From: Bryum argenteum
Lineage: Eukaryota > Streptophyta > Bryopsida > Bryales > Bryaceae
Assembly (NCBI GenBank): GCA_037043015.1
Contig: CM073322.1
Location: 20,285,601 to 20,349,600 of the forward strand
Length of the DNA: 64,000 bases
Direction: 5' to 3'
Position numbers and translations under genes: made by a program. The notes under the pieces are model-generated. The model was given only the letters and a program-made list of their open reading frames with translations. It was not told where the DNA came from and searched no databases. Of the stretch, positions 36,825 to 49,734 are shown piece after piece. Position 1 is the first letter of the stretch, and every line of letters begins with the position of its first letter.

Positions 36825-38063
36825 TCAAAACTGTGAGAACTTCTTGCATACGGGCTGCTCCATGTGCAACGGTATCTGCAACAAGGTGATCGTTGTTAGA
36901 TTCAAAAAATGGGAAATACAATTTTCAGAATGAAGCAATTGTGAAAATTGAAGTGAGAGGTACCTCTTTGAGAGGAACGAACTGCAGCTTCACAGCAGTG
37001 AACTTGGCTCCGTGGAAGCCGCTTGTATGTTCTTTACTCATGCCTGCGGCTTTCACGACGACTGATCGCAATCCCTGCAGAGCCAAACAGAATGAGTCCG
37101 TTGTAACTACTTTCAAACGGAATGAATCATCAATAGTAAAGCCTGTCCGAATACATGCTATAATAAGTAAAGCACAACTTACAGGTGGATAGTTGCGAAT
37201 CAGGTGTTTCTCTTGTTTCCACACATTCTCGGTTGCTTCTAAATCTCCTGAATCCCTGTACCAAAAGCAGCGGGCGTCGTTAGAAATGGACTGTTCCGAA
37301 TTGACAGAGAAGAAGAATTTCCTGCTATTAAAATTGCTTAACGGGCGTAAGATTCGTACCAGGTGAAGATGATATTCTTCAGCTCGTCTCGCAGCACCAC
37401 CTGTGCTTTGAAAAGACTAGGGAAGCCTTTCTTCCCAGCATACCAGATCGAGAACATCATAGGGGGACTGCAATCCAGAAATTTGTTGGAGAATGTCTGG
37501 AGGCCGATGTACTGTTGTACCTTTCCCCAGTCCCACGACGTCGCCATGACGGGTTTGTCTGCAGCAACGGGACAAGGAGAGCAATCCTGGGCAGGGCACT
37601 CGCGCAGCACGCCATCGCCTCCACCGCGCTGAAAAACAGAGCCGCCCTCCGTGGCCCAGTAGCCGTACGAGTGAGCCTCCTCGTCGCTCTCATTGTCGCT
37701 GCAGATGCGGTCGATGATGAGCCGGTGCTTTGGTTCCCACGGTCTCAAAAGCTCATGCTTGATACGATCCGCGTCGTGCTCGTGAATACGCTCGAAGTGC
37801 GGAGTCACGACCAAATTGGTACCGTATAGGTAACCGAACAAGCCTCGCCACCCGCCCAGACACCGCATAGCATCAATTCCGCGCAATCCCGTGCCTTCCA
37901 GGAGCTCGCTCCACAAGGTTGCATCGTAAGTACAGTCCCTCCACGATTTGCATACGAGCGCGCACGAGTTCGCTATCTGCGTGGATGGAAGCAGAAGAAA
38001 GATCTTCGCCAACAATACGTCTGGTACGTTATCAAAAGTGCAGCCTCCTCTTCCCGCTCCCAT
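36825..38063 (-). CDS. F-box protein with an FBA-like C-terminal domain
   Basis: Likely substrate receptor of an SCF ubiquitin ligase. Exons on the minus strand: 38063-37360, 37255-37183, 37074-36964, 36875-36825, with GT-AG introns of about 104, 108 and 88 bp, about 312 residues. The F-box lies at residues 10-58: FDNVPDVLLAKIFLLLPSTQ, CALVCKSWRD, LWSELLE. The C-terminal half resembles the F-box-associated (FBA) fold seen in FBXO2/FBXO6: ATSWDWGKVQQYIGLQ, FSIWYAGKKGFPSLFKAQVV, then W, GLRSVVVKAAGMSKEH, and GFHGAKFTAVKLQFVP. A poorly conserved acidic loop (CSDNESDEEAHSYGY) separates them. The last exon is the least certain: the only available acceptor gives 16 residues and a TGA, while another open frame continues to 36730. 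The ATG at 38063 is the first in frame. Confidence 0.75.
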
Positions 38064-38102
38064 TGTTCTCCAACCTCCTAAAAACAGGCTAACGAACTCC
38101 AA

Positions 38103-39000
38103 CGACTAATTTCGCCGCAAAAAGTCACAACTCGAAAAGTATCAGAACTACGATGCACTTCTGTAACTCACACCATCTCGTTGCTGCGCGAAACCCAAAC
38201 AATAGCTTGTAATTGCTTGTGAATATATACTCATCATAAATTCTTCACAGAAAATACATCCGTTCAACGTCTCCCGAGAAAATCTCCAGTGGCTTCAACG
38301 CTTAGAACGAAACGGACAATGTAAAAGCAGCAGAGGCAAAGAGCAAAGGCTCGCCCTGTCGAATCATTCCACCAGCAATCACTGCAAAGTTCCACAAAAA
38401 TGATTCAAACAGTGGCTACCGACTACCATTCTAAAGAAACAGAGAAGCTTGTGAAGCTGAGAGGGGAGACAGAATGCAGAAGAACGCCTGGGAGGAGGAA
38501 AGCGATTGAAATAGGCGTTCCAGCGTGAGAATGCTGGAGGAGAGGAGGGGAGGAGTGTGCGAGAAGGTGGAGAAGGCTTCGGAGCTTGATGGAAGATTGG
38601 CGGGAGAGTGCTTGGCGGGAACAAGGCGGGAAAGGGGTTTGAACGATAAGCCAACTGGTGGCGGGAACGGGGTGCAGGCCGCTCATTGGCCCATACTGGG
38701 CCATTTTAGGGCTACGATCGATACCCGGATACACTGTACGCCGGGTAGAGGGCGGCGGTGGTGTGACATCAATTTTGGGGGGAGGGGGTCTCAGATTTGA
38801 AGGTAAGGACGTTGGAACAGTGCCAAGCTGTAGGGGACCCCAACTGAACATATTTAAATTCTATATCCCGAATCTACATGACTAATAGGTATATTTGGGG
38901 TGAATAGGAGAATACTTAACATCTAGTCGATAACTTATGGTTGACAATAAGATTACACTCAATAACATATAATTTGGGGTGAAAATAAAAGTCCATGACA
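38103..39000. other. Upstream region of the F-box gene
   Basis: GC-rich 5' flank (to about 38850) passing into AT-rich spacer. No ORF that I would call a gene. Confidence 0.4.
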
Positions 39001-39049
39001 CTGCTAACGTACCTTGGTATCATAGCGTATATTACAACTATGTTGACAT

Positions 39050-39960
39050 ATTGTCATGTTGTGCAAAGAATTGCTTACCGTAAGATTGCAACCAGGGGTC
39101 GTTTTGCGCGGAAAGAATTGCTTACTGGAAAATTGCATCCAGAGATCGTCATGTGAAAAAGGATTGTTTATTGGAAGATTGCAACTAGGGGTCGTGTTGT
39201 GAAAAGGATTGCTTAATGTAAGATTGGAACCACATGTCCTGTTGTTAAAAGGATTGCTTACAAAAAGATTGCAGCAAGGGGTGTGCTTTGAAAAGGATAT
39301 GCTTCCAATATAATTGCAACCACAGGTCGCGCCTCGAAAAGGATCTGCCTCCACCAAGATTGCAACGACACGCCGTGCGTTGAAAATGATTGCCACCAGA
39401 AAGCAAGATTGCAACCACACATCGTGTCTTGAAAAGGATTGCCTTCCAACGACCAGATTGCAACGACGCGTGGTGTCTTGAAAAGAATCACATTCCAACC
39501 ACCAGATTGCAACCACGCGTCGTGCCTTGGAAAGGATTGCCTTCCAATCACCAGATTGCAACCACGCGTCGTGCCTTGAAAAGGATCGCCTTCCAACCGC
39601 CACATTGCAACCACGCGTCGTGCCTTGAAAAGGATTACCTTCCAACCATATTGCAACCATGCGTACTGCCTTGAAAAGGATTACCTTCCAACCATATTGC
39701 AACCATGCGTACTGCCTTGAAAATGATCATCGTACAACCACTGGATTGCAACCAGGCGTCGTACCTTGAAAAGAATCACATTCCAACCAAATTGCAACCA
39801 TGCGTCGGTCATGTTGTACCTTGAGAAGGATCAACAAGATTGCAATCGCGGGTCGTAGCTTGAAAAGAACTTGCTTCCAACAAGATTGCAACTACAAGTC
39901 GTACCTTCAAAATAATTTCCTTTCAAAAATATTGCAATCACACATTTGCGAAAAGATTCG
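39050..39960. repeat. 46-49-bp tandem array
   Basis: About 17 units with ATTGCAACCACGCGTCGTGC and CTTGAAAAGGATTGCCTTCC. Diverged units continue on the far side of element B7 to about 40760. Open frames here (for example 39004-39702 minus) are repeat translations. Confidence 0.85.
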
Positions 39961-39990
39961 TATTTGCCTATCAGAGCACAAATTGTCATA

Positions 39991-40417
39991 TCTCAATTCT
40001 GTTAAAATGGCATTATTCCCAGTAAAATGGTGCTATTTGGCGTGCTTAAAATGAAAAAAAATAACATTGGTTTTTGTCGAGTTTTGACATGATAGGGTAA
40101 ATATTTTTAACCCCATTTCAAAAAGAACAATGATTCTGAATAGCCGTTTAGAGATATTGCCCTTTGACTGTGTCCAAAGGTCAAAAACCATAAAAATGTG
40201 TGATATTATGGAAATTTTAGTGATATTACAGAAATCACTTGATATTACGGAGTACATGTGTGATATTAATAAACATGCCATTTTGCGGGCATAAATACTT
40301 CTGAACTACAGTTCATAAATATGCTTGTAAAATGACATGTTTTGGAATGCTACCAAATTGGCGCACATGGACTTGGCAAAATGGCACATGGAATACCGTC
40401 ATTATAACGGAATTGAG
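39991..40417 (+). mobile_element. Element B, copy B7 (intact ends)
   Basis: About 427 bp with termini CTCAATTCTGTTAAAATGGC and, inward from the right, CTCAATTCCGTTATAATGAC. It interrupts the tandem array, so it is younger than the array. No coding capacity. Confidence 0.72.
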
Positions 40418-40799
40418 GTTTCATACATAACAAGAATCAAAGCTTCAAACAAGATCGCAAGGAGAGTTGGTGTCATGAAAAGGATCCGCTTTCGACAAGA
40501 TTGCAACAATTATATGACATGTCGTTCCTTAAGAAATGTTCCTTTCAACAAGATTGCAATGACACATCTCGCGGAAAGATTCAAAACAACAACTTTTTTC
40601 ATACGGGAGCACAACTTGTCGTACATGGCAAGGATTGGCTTTTAGCAGATTGCGATCACATGGTTTTTGAAGATATCGAAGCAACAACCTCCTTCCTACA
40701 AAAGAACAAAACTATTATGTTGTGTTCATGTTGTGCCTTGAAATTGACAAGCGCCTGCAACAAGATCACAATCATGTTCTTTATAAAGGAATAAAAGTG

Positions 40800-42905
40800 G
40801 TGTCCCATTTCTTTCTAATGTGGTAGCAAATATTGCAAATTAACCAATGATAAAGGTTTGCGTGACATGCATGTTATCCCTTTAATTAGAATGAAGCTTT
40901 ATAACAAGAAACTAATGAGGGATATTGTAAGAATATCAAATCACTAACTCCATTCTTATTCTGTCAGAAATATTGTAAGAATTTCAAATCACCAACTCCA
41001 TTCTTATCTTCTCACACCTCACACCTGCATATATTGCAAGCAAAGCTATGACAAATCTTCCCATAGGCTTTTATGTGATGCCTAGAACATGACTCCAACT
41101 TTAACAAAATTAAGTCAAGTTTTTTGCAAAAAGATCTTAATAGTATTCCCTTGCTATCTCGACATGATAGCAAATTTTATAAGCTAATTAATAACAAAGG
41201 TTCCTTTGGACTTGCAAGTCATGTTTGAAAAATAGCCCCCGTTTATTTTCTCTCAATAGCAAGTGGATCAATGACAAAGGTTCTCGTGAACGGTCATTTC
41301 ATGTTTTGAATAAGATTGCAACCTTATAACAAGACCATAATCATAACTATCAGAAAAAGTGAATAATAGTGTCTTTGCTACCCCAACATGGTAACAAGTG
41401 TTGCGAGCATATTAATGACCAAGGTTGTGTAGACTTGCATGATGTACCTTGGATGAGATTGGAATTTAACAACAAGGGTACCATAAGGCATTTTGGTAAA
41501 ATATCACAACAATATTTCCCCCTTATTCTCCACGGTAGCAAATACTGGAAGGCAATGAATAGAGAAGGTTCTTGTGGGCATTTATGTGATGTTGTGATAC
41601 GACTGGTACCTTATAAAATAATAGTCATGTGTTTTCTAAAATATCTTAATCATAGCTTCTTACCCTATTACATATTGAGCATATATTACAAGTGGATCAG
41701 TAAAAAAAAACTTATGTGGTTGCTTTCATGTGTACCTTGAATAATACTTGACTTTACAAAATTGCAAGAAAGCAATTGAAAAAATATCATAATAACAACC
41801 CTCTATTACTTCAATATAGTAGCAGATATTGCGCATGGATCAATAATGAAGATTCTCATACACATTCATAGAATGTTTTCATATATATATAATTATTTTT
41901 TTTTTAACTTTCTTTTTTCTTCTTTCAATTGAGTCTATCTCATTACAATTCTAAAGAGTCATGGACTTTTATTTAGACCATATACCTTATACTCTCATTC
42001 ATTAGTGTTATGTAAAAGTATCTTTACAAAATTATTATAGTAATCTAAGAGTTATATTTTCTTATAATAATTGTCCAAACTTCGGATTTCTATATTCATG
42101 TATATTCTCATCAATATTAGTTATATATCAAATGCACAAATAACTAAAATAAACAAACAATAAAATTATAGTCATCTGTATATGGTAAACAAGAAGACTT
42201 ACATGTCACTCTTTTTCAATCTTGTAAATAAAAAGTTCCTTACCTCTAATCAATGTGGTTTAATCTATTGTTTAGATTCTACTTATTTAAAGGTTAGCAA
42301 TTTTTCAAACTTCCAAGTTAACTTCAATTTGAAGTAATGTAAAATCAAATTATTTTCATAAGCTAATATATATATATAGACTGAGTAATTGAAATTCACT
42401 TTGAGAAATTTGGCCACCTTACTTAATCTCAAACAAAAAGGCTTAAATTCCATATTTTATCCTTTAAAATTCTCTCTTTGAATGTGAAATTTTAGTATTT
42501 ATTTCTTATTATGAACTATTTGTAGATGCATAAGATCTAATACCTAAGGATCTTGTACATTTATATGTACACCAAAAATCAGGCTTAACTATGAAACTAT
42601 AATGTTCAAAGTTGAATGAAGGTGAATCTTCTTTTCCCTTATTGTTGAAACGGAAAGTAGTGTTCTGCATGTTGGAAAAACAAATTTCAATGGCATTGAA
42701 GCTCTTCAAGCTCTTTAAGTTCTTGTTTTTGGATGATTTTGAAATAAGTCTACATAATTTTCATCGTGACAAGATACATTGAACCTCAAAGAATGTTTGA
42801 TATTTCACAAGGAGATCTTGTGAAATTCAAGTACAAAGGCCAATTCTTGACATCAAAAAAGGTATGTAAAAAATTCAGAGAATAGATGCATACTTTTGTA
42901 CAACT
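40800..42905. other. AT-rich spacer
   Basis: No gene recognised. A 30-bp phrase (TCAAATCAC(T/C)AACTCCATTC) is duplicated at 40938 and 40985; short AT runs lie near 41880 and 42370. Confidence 0.4.
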
Positions 42906-42910
42906 CTTAA

Positions 42911-43881
42911 CCCCTAAACGTCCTTGGGGTATTTTTAGCCAAAAACTCATTTTCAAAAAAAGAGATATAGATGAAAATAAAGATAAGCTATTCAGATCTC
43001 AACCGTACAAACTTGTAATATACTTGTATTAGATCATGTGAACCAGAACTTGACTCATGGGACTTCATAGATTGCGAGATCATAACATATTAGTGCGCAA
43101 AACAGGCTACAAAATACCATCATTTCCACTTTGAAGTGAAAATACTACCAACATGAAATTTGCAATCAAAAAATTAGCAACTAGAAAGTTGTTCATCTTC
43201 ATCTTAAAGACACTCTTGTACCAAAAAAATTCATCAAAAAAAAAATCTTGGCTCAAATAGTAGCCTTGTAGTTGTGAAAACTGCCAAAAATTTTACAAAG
43301 GAAAAATAGTCCAAAACTAGACCCCTCGCACTCAAATCCATGCCTTTTCTTCAATATATTCCCGATTGGGTCAAGGTTTTTACCACTAAAAATAGACTAT
43401 ATTTGGAATCCATTCCAAATAATAAAGTCAAAATCTAACGGTGGATGAAGGAGATCTAGCTCTTCAAAAATCATCCATTTTTTCACTTTTTTCATTGTGG
43501 AAACATCATTGCAAAACCAACACCAAAGTTATCTAGATCAAAAAACTTACAACTACAAATTGTTGGGATGCATCTAAATATCAAACCTATGAAAAAAATT
43601 CATGAAAAACTATTTTAGATTTCACATAATTGGCTTGCAATGGTAAAACATGCCAAAAGTTTGAAAACCCAAAAACAAAAGCTGCCTTTACTAAAATCCA
43701 TGCCATTTATTCATACTTTATTTTATGAGTCTGCAGTTTTTATTACAAAAACTAGACTTGATTTGTGACCTAACCCAAGTGATTTCGTCAAAAACAAAGT
43801 TTAGATGAAGAAGTTATGGCTCTTCAAAGTTTCTGCCCTTCATCCAAAATGTCGTTTTTCGACACTAGGGACGTTTAGGGG
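42911..43881 (+). mobile_element. TTAA-flanked element A (copy A5, intact)
   Basis: 971 bp between TTAA at 42907-42910 and TTAA at 43882-43885. The termini are perfect inverted repeats for 13 bp (CCCCTAAACGTCC). This copy lies in sequence unrelated to element B. It has no transposase and is non-autonomous. TTAA duplication with C-rich ends is the hallmark of the piggyBac superfamily. Confidence 0.85.
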
Positions 43882-44314
43882 TTAAATGTACACAAAGCTA
43901 AACCTTTACAAAGTGAAACAAATGTTTGGTAAATTCTTGAAATATTTGGGTGCATGCCAATATATCAGAGTGTCGAGCATTTTTTAACATGCCTTGGCTC
44001 CAAATTTTGAGAGCAAATATCTCCTAAAGTAAGAGAAGTATCTGAAGGAAGAATATTCTTGTTGAAAAGATATGGAGAACCTCTACTTTTTGCAAGAACA
44101 ATTACCTTCATTCAATGAAAACGACCCAATTTGGACCTTGATCAGTTGGAGTAATTGGTTGTTTTTGTGACAGTCTCTTAAATTAGTTGCTTATATATTG
44201 AAACTATGCATTCAAATATTTTGTATTTTATCTGTGATGTAAATGTATGAGGTGTCATACTAAACCTTATGAGCCTTCCAGATTCACTCTAACAGTTGGT
44301 GTGTTGATGATATA

Positions 44315-44575
44315 CACTACTACAGTTTGAGGGGGTTTGCAATGTTTTATTTTCAAACGTTGCTAAAGTTTAGCAACTTTTTGGAACTTGCTTGAGCAAC
44401 GTTTTTAAGAAAATAAGCAACGTAATCGGATCACCAAGCAACATTATTTATGATCTAGTTGAAAGCATTACTTATTTTCTTGAGAACGTTGGACAAGCAA
44501 GTTCCAAAACGTTGTTGGACTTTTACACAGAAGCAACCTTTCTTACGTTGCAAACCCCCCTCTTTTCTAGTAGTG
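44315..44575. mobile_element. CACTA-type MITE (copy 2)
   Basis: 261 bp. Ends CACTACTACAGTTTGAGGGG and, inward from the right, CACTACTAGAAAAGAGGGG, followed by GGTTTGCAACG. Flanking triplets ATA and AAA nearly match the 3-bp duplication expected of CACTA (En/Spm) elements. A second internal inverted repeat (AGTTCCAAAACGTTG) makes it a foldback. Confidence 0.7.
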
Positions 44576-44876
44576 AAATGACATTGTTCTTTTAGCAATG
44601 ATAACCTTAGAAAAGGAGGGGGGTATATGAAATCACATTGTGACACTCCCTTATGGTCCTCCCAACCTTGCTTGTACCCTTCATTTTATGAGTTTCATAT
44701 AATGTGGTTTATAAATATTTGAAAGAATTATGATTGGATATATTTATCAATAACCAAATTTTATTACCAATGAAGTTTATTCAATAATCAATATGTATGC
44801 ACATAAATATATTTGTGTATATGTGTAAAAACAAAAAAAAGTCACTTTAGCCATTTGTGATGGCTTGCCTAACTAA

Positions 44877-44998
44877 CACTAATGGAAAGGTGGTTTGAGT
44901 AAAACCGCGAGTAAAGCCATAGAGGCACAATTATATATCTTTAAAGTGCCACACAAGGCTTTACTCATGGCTTTACCCATGACACCTTTCCACTAGTG
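44877..44998. mobile_element. CACTA-type MITE, 122 bp
   Basis: Perfect 3-bp flanking duplication TAA (44874-44876, 44999-45001). Termini CACTAATGGAAAGGTG and CACTAGTGGAAAGGTG; the inverted similarity continues for about 40 bp (GAGTAAAGCC on both arms). Too small to encode anything; would be mobilised by a CACTA transposase. Confidence 0.85.
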
Positions 44999-45001
44999 TA
45001 A

Positions 45002-45906
45002 ACACCCTTTATTAATGATAATAACTTATCGTCCATATTACGTATGGCCTAAGTAAAACGTCACAATTTCTTTAACAAAATTTAGGAATAAGAAACAAGT
45101 TCACAAATAAAACGCAACATGATAATAGTTACATAAACAAGAGGTCGAAAAAGTAAACATAAGAACTAATCCTCAATCAATAGCATGTACGCTCTAACAC
45201 TTAGAGCAATATGGATACCAAAATTTACAAGTAGAAAGTAACTTCATGAGGAGTCACCACAAAGAATGTCAATGTCAAATCCAGGATGTAAAAACCAAGT
45301 ACTCACCCACACATTTCAAGGCCAGTTTCTTCTTGAAACATGCAACATGCATCAACTTTCAATTTTGACACATCTTATACACTCTTAATTCCAACGCAAC
45401 TTGCCTAAGGATTCTGGCCTTGAAAAATAGGACATCTTACACCTTCTTAGAATTTCACCCCGAACATGCACATGCACACTTGACCTGTTTTGAGTGAGCG
45501 CTTAGTATTAGCACCCAAATACAAACATTCCTGGGAACCACAAATTGACATGCTAATTTCTGCATCTAGAACTCAACACAGCCATGCAGAGTGATATAGC
45601 ATAGGAGCTTAGTTCAGGCAATCAACATACACCTAATTATTCATCAAGAATCACAGTGAAGTAGCGAGCTGGTACATCTGCATACTGATAATTCTATCCT
45701 CCTCAAAATCTGGTCCAGATTGCTACTCCTACATTAGTGTACATCGAGCATTATTTTATCTTCATCGTCTCACTTCCAGTGCAGCATGTCGGCTTCGAGG
45801 CCGATCGAAAAGGAAACTGATCAAGAATCAGGATTCCTGAACAATGCCTGCTCACGGAGCTTGCAGGAGGCGGAGAGTGCAATGGAAAGGCGGCGTCACT
45901 CGTAGC
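45002..45906. other. Spacer and 3' flank of RPI
   Basis: No gene recognised; the last 150-250 bp are probably the RPI 3' untranslated region. Confidence 0.4.
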
Positions 45907-47280
45907 TCAAACTGACACTTCCTCTGAGCTCTTCATGCTGGCCACGAACTCTGAAAACTCCACCACTGACGTTTCATCGCCGTCTCTTGTGGCTACCAAC
46001 ACTTTGTTTGCGATGTTGATGAATAGCCCGTTCTCTACCACTCCGGGAATCATGTTGATCTTGTTCTCTAATGCCACGGGATCCTTCACACCTTCGGGGA
46101 ATCTCACGTCCACCACCATGTTGCCCTGCCAAACAACGATGCCATCCATCAAGTTTTACTCCTGTTACTACACGAATTGTGTAGGGCATTTGCAGTGGGG
46201 AACTCGCATTCTTGACTCCAATTGCATGAGATGAAGACGAACGTCTGGAGACCTGTATCACATCAAAAGGATGAAAGATTACTCGTGTTTACAGTGGGAG
46301 CTCACCAGGTCCGTGATGACGGGCCCATCCTTTCGAAGCGCGGTGCGGATTTCGGGTTGTCCACCTAACGCAGCCAAAGCGCGCAGAACGGGAGCCAGGG
46401 CGAATGGCAGCACTTCCACGGGCACGGGGTATGAGAGACCCAGCGTCTTCACCACTTTGGATTCGTCGACAAGAATCACACACTCCTTGGCGATCGAGTC
46501 CACCACCTTCTCCATCGTGTGCGCCGCTCCCCCACCTTTGATCAGGTTCATTCCGACATCAACCTGCACTCACGACCTGCGGTAATCAATACGCACCCAC
46601 ATGCCCCATTCGCAGCTACACAATTGCAAGCTCAACGCGATCTTAAGAAACGACTCCAATGCAGAATGAACCAACACAGATCCTTCTTCACTCTTTTGGC
46701 AATTCGGACCATCTCTGAAACACTTGAGCTAAGGATTCCATATCACTGCATCTGCTCGAAACAGGGGAACTCGATTATAGCCATTTGCTTAGCGATATTG
46801 AGACATTCTAGGGTTCGACGCAACATATGAAAGAAAGCTCAACCCTACATTCTTTCAAAGAAACAGACGAACCTCGTCAGCTCCATCAAAGGCGACGTCG
46901 ATGTGGTTGACATCGTTGAGATCAACAGCCTTGACGCCAAATTGGCGGGCGAGCACCTTGGACTGGTAGCTGGTGGCAACGGCGACGATGTCCTTCAACT
47001 TGTTGGCCTGGATCAAGAGACCCAACTCCTCGATAGCCATGGAGGACGTGCTGCCGGTGCCCAAGCCCACGACCATCCCGGACTTGACGAGCTCCACGGC
47101 TTTCTTCGCCGCCGCGCGCTTCAAGCTGTCCTGCGCTGCGGGATCCTTAAGGGCACGGATCACCAGCCTTGCACTCGATCGCTGCTGCCCGATGCTCGAT
47201 CGCTGCTGCCCAATGCTCGATCGCTGCTGGGCCGAGAAGCTCACTGATCGAGCAGCTGCGGTGTGTGTAAGCGACGCCAT
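45907..47280 (-). CDS. RPI: Ribose-5-phosphate isomerase, chloroplast-type (copy 1)
   Basis: Interconverts ribose 5-phosphate and ribulose 5-phosphate in the Calvin-Benson cycle and the oxidative pentose phosphate pathway; RpiA family. Three exons on the minus strand: 47280-46873, 46563-46306, 46125-45907, with GT-AG introns of 309 and 180 bp, all phase 0, 294 residues. Residues 1 to about 45 form a Ser/Arg-rich transit peptide containing three tandem QQRSSIG-like heptads. The phosphate-binding loop is [26 protein letters not shown] carries the catalytic-site acids, followed by [25 protein letters not shown] and the C-terminal NMVVDVRFP and [10 protein letters not shown]. The ATG at 47280 opens the transit peptide. 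A close paralogue with identical exon lengths lies 17 kb away (63160 onward). Confidence 0.95.
47172..47237 (-). repeat. 21-bp repeats in the RPI transit peptide
   Basis: Three near-identical 21-bp units (CTCGATCGCTGCTGCCCGATG type) encode repeated SSIGQQR heptads. Confidence 0.85.
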
Positions 47281-47399
47281 TGCTGCTGCTGCTGCTGCAG
47301 GATCAGCAAGCTCGATCGATCGGGAGAAGCAGGAAGAAGTGTTGGGAGAGAAGAAAACTGTGGGTTCAATAGGAATCTTGTGAAGCGATGGAGGAGAAT

Positions 47400-49730
47400 G
47401 TTATGATGCCATGATGGCGATGAGGGCCACTTGGAAGACTGAGGCGATGGGTGCGAATAGGAATCCGCACCGGCGCTCTGGATGCAAGCAACGCCAGGAA
47501 TGTGAGTACGTCAGCTGCACAGCTTCGCTTCCCATGTGATTTTGGGGGAGTACACCCTTGTGTGCAATTACTGTGGCCACATATATACTGTGGGTTTCAT
47601 GATGTAAATCGGGTCTATTAATTGTTACCTCTCCGTAAATGTGATAGGAAACTTAAAATGGAGACCAAAATGCATTCCAATTACATGAATTGATTGATGT
47701 GCGTTCTTAATTCAAGACTAATTCCTTGATTTTTTGTGCATTTTTATCACACTAATGTGTTGACTAGTGGGTAAGAAGGATCATGTAAGGCTTGCCAAGA
47801 TTGGGGGTCAAGAATGTGAGATTGCATGGGCAACAACTTGATGCATTGGACTAAATCGACAAAGCTTTGGGGTAAGGGTTTTGTGATCCCTAATGCCGTG
47901 GTGCCTCTTGTGAATGATGTATGTTTCTTAACAACAATGCACTTTTAGCATGTCAAGTACCATGCAAATCTCTATTAGTGCAAAAACAGTTGTGCTTACA
48001 CTAGTAGGAGTGAAGAATTATAGTCATTCTTGATTGAATGTGATCATGTTGAAGTTAGTACAAGTGTATCTGTAATGGAAGACCATAAAGGCTCCAAGTT
48101 TTCAACATTAAGATCTCATAAGGGTACTAATTTATAACCCTATTTCTGATAATATGTTTAGTTTTTAAATATGACTATACATATCATGATCACTATAATG
48201 TGGTCAAAATTTGTTTCTCTACTTTTACCATCGTTGAGGAAATGAAGGAAATGAACAATGAAACTTATTGAGACACTTATATTACATTTGAATTTGGTAA
48301 CATCATTTGGATTGTTACTATATAACCATACTTGAACTTTTGCGTATCACATGAACCAACCAATCTTGCTGCTTCTAAAAAGGATAGAGACAACAATAAT
48401 GATTGCAGTCTGGTGTACTATTATAAGTAATCAAATGAATGGAGTGCAAAGCAACACGCACTATTTTAACAAATTTATTCCAAATAATAAGCTTGAGCAA
48501 GGCAAAAAAGTTAAGAAATAACGCACAACTCTTGCACCAAGTCACAAATGCTTATAAGGTAGTTGTACTCAACACTCTTTATATTCATGATAACGTTTAT
48601 ATTCTTAAATTGTAAGGCTCACGTAATTTTATTACAATGATTTCGACTTTTATTGTTGAGATTATCATGATTAAGTATGAAATTTCAAGGAGCTTTGACT
48701 TTCAAAATGGATTAAAAAATTATTAGCTTGTATGTTGGAAACTTTGGTCTAAATTGAGTTAAAACATACTTTTGATAATTTATATGAAACTAGACTTGAA
48801 TTGGAATCCGATTCAACAATAACAATGAAATTCAACGGTGGACATAGGAGATACACTTCTTTGCAAACCATGAGTATCCAAGTGAAAAAACCTTCAACCG
48901 AAAAGTTGTTGGGACTTATATGAGAAGAGATTTTATGTAAAAATAAATAATGAAAAGAAAAACTTTAATGTGAATTATTACCTGCAACGACAAACAAGCC
49001 CCATGCTTAAAATTCTTAAGATAAAAACTACTTGCATTAAAATGCATTACATAAATTTACAACATCTTGATTATATTTGCAATTCTTACCACCAAATACA
49101 AACTTGATTTGGTTACCAACCCAATTAACTTCACATGAAGACGATATAGCTTTACAACCCTTCATTTAGAATATAAACCTTTAATAGGAGATATATCTTT
49201 TTTTCGCAATGTGAAGACACAAGTTCGTAAGTTATCTTAGAAAAATTATATGACCTCTCTATTGAGATTATAGGACAATTAATCACCATTGAAACCTTGC
49301 TCACATGTACATTTGCAACATGCATATATCCAAAATCTTCTGAAAATCATACTCTCATATAATAATCCACACGTTTTATTTCTCATTTCTGACAACATGA
49401 ATGAATATCGGTCACTCTACACTCTACTTTATGTAAAAAATAGGTGCATTCCAATTTGTACTGAACTCTAGATTATAGAAAAGAATCTACATTGTTAGGT
49501 GCGCTTACAGGTGGTTCAACACTCTTTTTAACGTAGACAATGCGAAATCAGTGTATCTATTTAAACTTCCCACTCCAGATTCTTGCCTACTTTTTAGATT
49601 TCATGTAGAAGGATGTACCTCATGTGCACATGGAGCATGTGAACAATTTTACATAATGTGATACATGTCACTAAGGAAGAGAGACCACAGAGAGGCAGTG
49701 ACAAAATTGGAAGTTAATTTATGTTTTTTG
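47400..49730. repeat. AT-rich spacer with a diverged element A remnant
   Basis: No gene recognised. About 48750-49170 resembles the interior of element A (AATTCAACGGTGGACATAGGAG against AATCTAACGGTGGATGAAGGAG; CCTTCATTTAGAAT) but lacks clear ends. Confidence 0.45.
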
Positions 49731-49734
49731 GCAG

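Noticed and set aside
39004..39702. 232-codon minus-strand frame as a protein gene
   Set aside because: It is a translation of the 46-49-bp tandem array; overlapping frames on both strands are equally open.
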